From positions 1 through 39,515 of the forward strand of contig CAUJCR010000020.1 of the NCBI GenBank assembly GCA_963169355.1: 39,515 nt of DNA, written 5' to 3'. The position numbers and the translations under genes are program-made. Source of the DNA: Bacteroidota bacterium. Its GTDB lineage: Bacteria; Bacteroidota; Bacteroidia; B-17B0; Aurantibacillaceae. The notes under the pieces are model-generated. The model searched no databases and was not told the origin of the DNA. It saw only the letters and a program-made list of their open reading frames with translations. Within the stretch, counting starts at the first letter, position 1; each line of letters begins with the position of its first letter. Below are positions 34,593 through 39,515 of the stretch, one piece after another.

Positions 34593-34600
34593 CAAATTTA
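34593..34600 (-). promoter_or_regulatory. -7 promoter box of the biotin carrier gene
   Basis: On the minus strand this reads TAAATTTG, a perfect TAnnTTTG, with only 4 nt before the ATG. By the SRP RNA ruler transcription would start on or next to the A of the start codon. Confidence 0.6.
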
Positions 34601-34619
34601 ACTTATATTCATATAAATA

Positions 34620-34651
34620 AAAATGCCCTAATTAAAAAATTAGGGCATTTT
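34620..34651 (-). terminator. Strong factor-independent terminator
   Basis: AAAATGCCCTAATT (34620-34633) and AATTAGGGCATTTT (34638-34651) form a perfect 14-bp stem with an AAAA loop. On the minus strand it follows the stop of the secreted-protein gene by about 20 nt and runs into TTTTTATTTAT. It isolates that gene from the biotin carrier gene downstream. Confidence 0.88.
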
Positions 34652-34670
34652 AACGTTCCTCATGGGTTAA

Positions 34671-35483
34671 TTATTTTTTAATGAATTCTCCCATTTTATT
34701 ATCGTAGTTTAAGAAATATCCGCCTTTAGCTAAGTTAGAGGCATCTACTTTAGAACCAAATCCTCTTTTCACAACATTTCCGTATTGATCATAAATTTCG
34801 TACATGGTTTCAATTGGTTTATCGCCTGTAACGAAATTAATTTCTTTAGATACTTTAACTGGCGCAAAAGTAATATCTGGTACACCCGATGTGAATTCAA
34901 CTGGTTTAGATAAACGAGGTTGTCCACTATAATCAGTTTGACGAACTCTTAATTGATTTTTACCAGAATGAGGCTCAACTTTGTAAGTGTAGTTATTAGT
35001 TTTTGGAGTACCATCACCATCTACTTCACCTACTTTTACCCATTTATTCCAGCGGAATTGCTCTACAGCATAAGCTAATTTTCCAGTTTCAGATTTAGTT
35101 GACCATTTTAAAGTACCATCTTTATCAACCGTCATTGATATCACTTCAAAAGTACTCTTAGGTTTTAGAACTTCAGGATTTAGAACTTTAGGTTTGCAAT
35201 CTTCTTTGTGCTTAATTTTTATTTCAACTTTATCGCCAATGGCTAATTTGTGAGGTTTAAAATCAACTTCAAAAGCACTTGAGTTAGTTTCATCAGTAGT
35301 AATGTTGCCATTAACTAATACTTCAGTTACACAAAAACCAACACCTCCGCTACCAAACGGATTTTGTACATATAAATTTTTACCTTGGTAATTTCCCTCC
35401 AAAATAATAACACCTCCTTGCGCTATACCATTATTGGTAGAGAGCAATAAAGGAAGAAAAAGTATAGAATAAATTTTTTTCAT
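34671..35483 (-). CDS. Secreted beta-rich protein with T9SS type A-like C-terminus
   Basis: I chose the ATG at 35483, not the longer frame start at 35510, because it begins a clean signal peptide (MKKIYSILFLPLLLSTNNG) and gives 270 residues. The mature part is beta-rich: an Ig-like first half with two Cys (FCVTEV and HKEDCKPK), a fibronectin-like middle (YAVEQFRWNKWVKVGEVDGD to NQLRVRQTDYSGQPRLSKPV), and a C-terminal segment of about 75 residues (YEIYDQYGNVVKRGF, LAKGGYFLNYDNKMGEFIKK). This last part looks like a type A T9SS sorting domain. Function is unknown. It has its own strong terminator and is probably a single-gene unit. Confidence 0.8.
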   Translation of the reverse strand: MKKIYSILFLPLLLSTNNGIAQGGVIILEGNYQGKNLYVQNPFGSGGVGFCVTEVLVNGNITTDETNSSAFEVDFKPHKLAIGDKVEIKIKHKEDCKPKVLNPEVLKPKSTFEVISMTVDKDGTLKWSTKSETGKLAYAVEQFRWNKWVKVGEVDGDGTPKTNNYTYKVEPHSGKNQLRVRQTDYSGQPRLSKPVEFTSGVPDITFAPVKVSKEINFVTGDKPIETMYEIYDQYGNVVKRGFGSKVDASNLAKGGYFLNYDNKMGEFIKK

Positions 35484-35648
35484 AAATAGTATTTTTAAGC
35501 ACGTCTGCAAAAAAGTTATGCAATATTAATACGATAATTGAGAAAAACAAAATAAAATTTAATTTTTTTATCCCAAAAATGAAAATTGTCTGTAATTTTT
35601 TCAAAATTGTCGATAATATCGTATATTTAAGCAGTTTTTCATTAATTT

Positions 35649-37346
35649 ATGCTACGATTAAATTTAGTTGTTTTACTACCAATAATCATACTCATTAGTA
35701 CTGCATGTACTAGTGAAGGAAACTCTACAGCAGCAGGAAATTCGGCTACCTCAGGAGGAACATTTGTAATGGCTGAGAATAATCAGATTGTGACGCTTTT
35801 TCCACTTTCGGTTACATCACAAGCCGAAGCTATTGTGGTATCTCAATTTCATGAGCCTTTGGTGCGTTTGGATTCTAAAACTCTAGAAGTTATCCCAGGA
35901 TTAGTTGAAAAATGGGAAAAACAGCCTAATAGTAATATAATGGTTTTTCATTTACGCAAGGGTGCACATTTTCAAGATGATAAATGCTATCCAAATGGTA
36001 AAGGTCCTGAAATTACTGTTAAAGACGTGCTGTTTACTTTTAACAATTTAGCAACTAAATCGGAATATAATTATCAGTACACTACATTCTTGCAAGGAAG
36101 AATACTAGGTGTTGATGATTACTATAATCAAAAAGCAACATCTATTGCAGGATTTAAAATTATTGATGATTATACATTTTCTATTGAATTAACTTGTCCA
36201 GCATTTGCATTCTTAAAGGTATTGAGCGGACCAGCGTTTTCGGTAATAAATGAAGTGGCATTTAAGAACTATGGTAAAAACCTTAAAACGGGGGCAGGAC
36301 CATTTATGTATTCTTCATTATCTGGGATAGATAAAATTGTATTAGTAAAAAACCCTAATTATTATTTAAAAGATAGCGCAGGAAATTCTTTGCCATACTT
36401 GGATACTCTTATGATGCTTACCAATACATCAATAGAAGATGGTTTAAATAAATTTGAGAAAGGACAAATTGATTTAATAAATACATTACCATCGCTTCGT
36501 GTAAAAGAAATAATAGAGAAAAATATTAGCGAGTTTAAAGGTACACCACCCAAAGCTATAATACAACATGAGCCCGAAATGATAAGTCAATATTATGTAT
36601 TTAATATTACTCAAAAACCATTTGATGATGTAAAAGTACGTCAGGCTATTAATTATGCAGTAGATAGAGCGAAGATTGTTGAGAACATATTGCGTGGTCA
36701 GGCTATTGCACCAGCTTATCATGGTATTACTCCAGGTACTTTTATAGGGTATAATATAAATCAAATAAAGGGTTATAATTTGGATATTGAAAAAGCTAAA
36801 AAACTATTGGCAGAAGCTGGGTACCCTAATGGTCAAGGTTTTCCTGAAATGAGAGTATTAGTTAACTCAGGCAACTCAAGAAACAGTTCGGTGGCTGTGG
36901 AGATACAAAAACAATTAAAAGAGAATTTGAATATAAATGTGAATTTTGAGTCGTTGCCAAATTCTCAAAAATATGATTTACAAATGCATGGAAAAGGCGA
37001 TGTGTTTAGAGATGCATGGGTGGCCGATTACCCTAGTCCAGAATCTTTTTTAAGTTTATTTAGTAGTAATGGTGTGCCAATAGATAATAACGAGCCTAGT
37101 TTTCCAAACACCTCAAGGTATAGAAACACAGAGTTTGATAATTACTTTAATACAGCTAAAAATTTTGATAATAAAGACAGTAGTTATGCTTATTTTATGA
37201 AAGCAGAACAATTATTAATGAATGATGCGGTAATTATCCCATTGTGGTATGAAGGTTCTTATCGATTGTTATCAGGAAAAATTAATAAGTTAAATTTAAA
37301 TGCCATGCGTTATTATGATTTTACAAAAACAAATAAATCAAAATAA
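35649..37346 (+). CDS. Peptide-type ABC solute-binding lipoprotein (SBP family 5)
   Basis: A 565-residue protein of the OppA/DppA family. The lipoprotein signal ends at C20 (ILISTAC). The family 5 core includes LEVIPGLVEKWEKQPNS, FHLRKGAHFQDDKCYPNG, VKDVLFTFNNL, GAGPFMYSSLSG, FDDVKVRQAINYAVDRAKIV and the late DAWVADYPSPESFL. It would bind oligopeptides or similar ligands. No permease or ATPase genes are adjacent: the next gene, after 33 bp, encodes a J-domain protein. The transporter must therefore lie elsewhere, or the protein works outside a classic ABC system. A one-mismatch -7 box (TATATTTA, 35622-35629) precedes it. Confidence 0.9.
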   Translation: MLRLNLVVLLPIIILISTACTSEGNSTAAGNSATSGGTFVMAENNQIVTLFPLSVTSQAEAIVVSQFHEPLVRLDSKTLEVIPGLVEKWEKQPNSNIMVFHLRKGAHFQDDKCYPNGKGPEITVKDVLFTFNNLATKSEYNYQYTTFLQGRILGVDDYYNQKATSIAGFKIIDDYTFSIELTCPAFAFLKVLSGPAFSVINEVAFKNYGKNLKTGAGPFMYSSLSGIDKIVLVKNPNYYLKDSAGNSLPYLDTLMMLTNTSIEDGLNKFEKGQIDLINTLPSLRVKEIIEKNISEFKGTPPKAIIQHEPEMISQYYVFNITQKPFDDVKVRQAINYAVDRAKIVENILRGQAIAPAYHGITPGTFIGYNINQIKGYNLDIEKAKKLLAEAGYPNGQGFPEMRVLVNSGNSRNSSVAVEIQKQLKENLNINVNFESLPNSQKYDLQMHGKGDVFRDAWVADYPSPESFLSLFSSNGVPIDNNEPSFPNTSRYRNTEFDNYFNTAKNFDNKDSSYAYFMKAEQLLMNDAVIIPLWYEGSYRLLSGKINKLNLNAMRYYDFTKTNKSK

Positions 37347-37379
37347 GCAATTTGTAATTTAACTTTTGGTTCTTAGTAA

Positions 37380-37913
37380 ATGGCAGATTACTATACTATA
37401 TTAGGCGTACCCAAAACTGCCACAGACCTTGAAATAAAAGCGGCATTTAGAAAGTTAGCAAAGATTTATCATCCTGATAAAAATCCTACAAATCCAAATG
37501 CAAAACAGTTTTTTCAAACTATCTTAAAAGCATATCATGTTTTAAGTAACCCAAATTCGAGAAGACGATATGATTTATCGCATTCGCAACCAGATACATC
37601 TCATCATCAAAAACAACAATACCATCGTAGGCGATCAGGAAAGGATAAGGAGGTTACAGAACAAGAGCTTAAACGGCGGGAATATTATCGAAATCATTAT
37701 CAAGCAAAACAAAAAACAGCACCACCACCGCCTACTCAAAAGTATAGTGATTATAAATATATTTTATTTGCAACGCCTATAGCGGTAGGGTTGCTTATGT
37801 TAATAGTCTCAGTTTTAAATCCAACACCGCAACCACCTGTTACAAAGCAAGAGCCAAAGGTTGTAATTACAAGACTTAGTTTAGATTCAATAGATACAAC
37901 ACAAACGAAATAA
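37380..37913 (+). CDS. Membrane-anchored J-domain (DnaJ-like) protein
   Basis: The 177-residue protein has an N-terminal J domain (about 3-66; [15 protein letters not shown] at 31-33, [21 protein letters not shown]), a charged His/Lys/Arg-rich linker (about 67-120), one membrane helix (about 127-146, [20 protein letters not shown]) and a short C-terminal tail. It lacks the zinc-finger and substrate-binding domains of true DnaJ, so it is a type III J protein that would recruit DnaK to the inner membrane. Its stop is 3 bp before the hydrolase ATG, so the two are translationally close. Its role in the operon is unknown. Confidence 0.88.
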   Translation: MADYYTILGVPKTATDLEIKAAFRKLAKIYHPDKNPTNPNAKQFFQTILKAYHVLSNPNSRRRYDLSHSQPDTSHHQKQQYHRRRSGKDKEVTEQELKRREYYRNHYQAKQKTAPPPPTQKYSDYKYILFATPIAVGLLMLIVSVLNPTPQPPVTKQEPKVVITRLSLDSIDTTQTK

Positions 37914-37916
37914 CTT

Positions 37917-38717
37917 ATGCTCAAATCAATTGTTTTTAGAAATGGCAAAGTTCAATTTTCAGATACTGGAAAGGGTAGAGTGGTGGTGCTATTACATGGT
38001 TTTTTAGGTTCTTGTCAAATTTGGCAAAGCGCCATAGATGATTTGTCTAAGTCATACAGAGTTATAGCAATTGATTTACCAGGGCATGGTGGAACAGATT
38101 GTTTTGGGTATGTGCACACTTCAGAGCTTAATGCTAAATGTGTGAAAGCAGTGATGGATAGTTTGAGGTTAAAAAAATACGTTATTGTTGGTCATAGTAT
38201 GGGAGGTTATGCAGCCTTGGCTTTTGCAGAATTGTATCCTGATAATTTACGAGGATTGTGTTTATATCATTCAACGGCCTTTGCGGATAGTGAGGAGAAG
38301 AAGCGAGATAGAACACGTTCAATAAAAGTTGTAAAAGCTAATCATCAAATATTTACCTCTGAAGTTATTAAGAACTTATTTGCCACTAAGAATATTAAAT
38401 ATTTGAAACATGAAATTGCCTTTGCGCAAAAAATCGCATCTAAAACCTCTAAACAATCTATAATTGCGGCATTAGAAGGTATGAAAGATAGACCAAATAG
38501 AGATATCATATTGGGTATGGCGCATTATCCAATTATGATGGTTATTGGTGAGTTAGACAATGTTTTGCCTGTATCACAATTATTGGAACAAGCAGAATTA
38601 ATTAAACATAAGCATGTTCTTTATTTGGAACATGATGGGCATATGGGCTTTTTAGAAAATCCAAAACAAAGTAATAAAGCTCTTAGGAAGTTTTTAAGAC
38701 AATGTTATAAATCTTAA
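37917..38717 (+). CDS. Alpha/beta-fold hydrolase
   Basis: The 266-residue serine hydrolase has the oxyanion motif LLHGFLGSCQIW (25-36), the nucleophile S94 in VGHSMGGYAAL, D214 in GELDNVLP and H242 in DGHMGFLENP, forming a complete catalytic triad. The fold and motifs are those of the epoxide hydrolase / MenH / BioH-like group, but nothing in the sequence fixes the substrate. There is no signal peptide. It sits 3 bp after the J-domain gene and 4 bp before the next TPR gene, so these three are almost certainly one transcript. Confidence 0.88.
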   Translation: MLKSIVFRNGKVQFSDTGKGRVVVLLHGFLGSCQIWQSAIDDLSKSYRVIAIDLPGHGGTDCFGYVHTSELNAKCVKAVMDSLRLKKYVIVGHSMGGYAALAFAELYPDNLRGLCLYHSTAFADSEEKKRDRTRSIKVVKANHQIFTSEVIKNLFATKNIKYLKHEIAFAQKIASKTSKQSIIAALEGMKDRPNRDIILGMAHYPIMMVIGELDNVLPVSQLLEQAELIKHKHVLYLEHDGHMGFLENPKQSNKALRKFLRQCYKS

Positions 38718-38721
38718 TGAC

Positions 38722-39515
38722 ATGAGGGCAAGCAAAGTTCAATATCTTTTACTGATTTTGAGTGTTTTTATTAGTATTCAATCCCTTGCTACTAATCCAG
38801 TATTTTCAAATATCAAAACATCAAATGAACAGTTTAAATCTGGTGATTTTCAGCAAGGATTAGCATCAGCACTTAAAGCGCTTGAGCTAGCAGAGAAATC
38901 AAATATTCCGAAAGAATTAATGCATGCTAATTTACAAGTAGGTGTAGCACATTATTATATCAACCAAGCTAATAAACCAACTATTTTAAAATATTTTTAT
39001 AAGTCGCTTGTGTTGGCTGAGTATTTACAAGCAGATTCTTTACTACCCATTTTGTATCATAATATAGGCTCGATGTATGTAGAACACAGCCAAGGTGATT
39101 CGGCTGAAAAATACATGGGGAAATCGTTACAAATATTTTTACAAAAAAAGAATTACGCACAAGCATCACGAGCAAGTGCAGTAATAGCAGAGATGTATTT
39201 AAATAATCCAAAAGCAGTACATCGTTCGGTTGTGTTTATTAAGAATGCCATGCAATATGCTTTATTGTCAAACGACTCGGCGGCTTTTGCATTTGCGCTT
39301 ATAAAACAAGGCTTGTACAACTACGTTACCAAAAATTACAAAGAAGCGATTAAGCATTTTGATAGAGTAGAGAGAATATATTCATTCTTAAAAAATAAAC
39401 AGGGTTTGTTATATGTAACTCGATTAACAGCAATGTCTCATGCTGAAGCAGCTAACCCTACAATAAATAAACTTTACGATAAATACTATGATTTAAGAGA
39501 TTCAATTTTTAAAGA
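38722..39515 (+). CDS. TPR protein, N-terminal part (C-terminus off the right edge)
   Basis: From the ATG at 38722, 264 codons are open to the window end. A signal peptide (to about residue 24, LLLILSVFISIQSLA) is followed by helical tetratricopeptide-like repeats (e.g. FKSGDFQQGLASALKALELA, ILYHNIGSMYVEHSQGDSAE, KNYKEAIKHFDRVERIYSF). In Bacteroidota this type of N-terminus usually precedes a membrane helix and a histidine kinase, HTH or SpoIIE output domain. Which one applies here cannot be seen. It begins 4 bp after the hydrolase stop. Confidence 0.8.
   Translation, partial: MRASKVQYLLLILSVFISIQSLATNPVFSNIKTSNEQFKSGDFQQGLASALKALELAEKSNIPKELMHANLQVGVAHYYINQANKPTILKYFYKSLVLAEYLQADSLLPILYHNIGSMYVEHSQGDSAEKYMGKSLQIFLQKKNYAQASRASAVIAEMYLNNPKAVHRSVVFIKNAMQYALLSNDSAAFAFALIKQGLYNYVTKNYKEAIKHFDRVERIYSFLKNKQGLLYVTRLTAMSHAEAANPTINKLYDKYYDLRDSIFK

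Noticed and set aside
35484..35510. Nine-residue N-terminal extension of the secreted beta-rich protein
   Set aside because: The extension (MQTCLKILF) precedes a complete signal peptide starting at M10. The internal ATG at 35483 is the better start.
35611..35621. Palindrome CGATAATATCG just upstream of the solute-binding lipoprotein gene as an operator
   Set aside because: Only 5 bp per arm in AT-rich DNA with no second copy or known family. It could be chance, although it does adjoin a one-mismatch -7 box.

Overview
The window is about 39.5 kb of AT-rich bacterial chromosome, almost certainly from a member of the Bacteroidota. The evidence is a type IX secretion (T9SS) style surface protein with a 'gliding motility-associated' C-terminal domain, a PorE-like PD40 protein, an ExbB-ExbD-TonB-FolC cluster, TPR-SpoIIE signalling, OprP-like porin architecture, almost no Shine-Dalgarno sequences, and several perfect Bacteroidota-type -7 promoter boxes (TAnnTTTG). 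Most genes are housekeeping or envelope genes. I see no phage, integron, transposase, CRISPR array or tRNA.

Layout. 1-2914 (minus): the N-terminal 971 codons of a large secreted repeat protein that runs off the left edge. 2915-3435: a non-coding stretch with a Crp/Fnr-like dyad and two related inverted-repeat elements. 3436-9584 (minus): a three-gene peptidase run (M1 aminopeptidase lipoprotein, DPP-IV-like S9 peptidase, PepT), preceded by hemA (9660-10889). 11002-13248 (plus): a TPR-SpoIIE phosphatase. 13245-14809 (minus): a glycosyltransferase with a small membrane protein. About 14897-15001 (plus): SRP RNA. 15131-18514 (plus): exbB-exbD-tonB-folC. 18516-20507 (minus): a PorE-like protein ending in a SPOR-type domain. 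20630-21829 (plus): purM. 21887-26402 (minus): a 1122-aa T9SS substrate and a radical SAM/SPASM enzyme. 26483-28623 (plus): kynU and tatC. 28624-31379 (minus): a PiT phosphate transporter and an OprP-like porin. 31483-35510 (minus): aspS, a Tat-exported superoxide dismutase, a biotin carrier protein and a secreted beta-rich protein. 35649 to the right edge (plus): an orphan peptide-type solute-binding lipoprotein, a membrane-anchored J-domain protein, an alpha/beta hydrolase and a truncated TPR protein.

How the genes fit together. The peptidases and the solute-binding lipoprotein suggest a peptide-using lifestyle, with kynureninase adding tryptophan breakdown. ExbB/ExbD/TonB energise outer-membrane uptake. 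TatC provides the export route that the twin-arginine signal on the superoxide dismutase would need. The OprP-like porin and PiT look like an outer plus inner membrane phosphate path.

The most interesting non-gene signals are a set of -7 boxes lying only 4-14 nt from start codons (leaderless or very short leaders, using the SRP RNA promoter as a ruler), a mobile-looking inverted-repeat family at 3033-3360, an Fnr-like dyad near -41 of the first gene, and a nested 89-nt inverted repeat at 25290-25378. I found no clearly new multi-gene defence or biosynthetic system. The least explained gene unit is the right-hand SBP-DnaJ-hydrolase-TPR operon.
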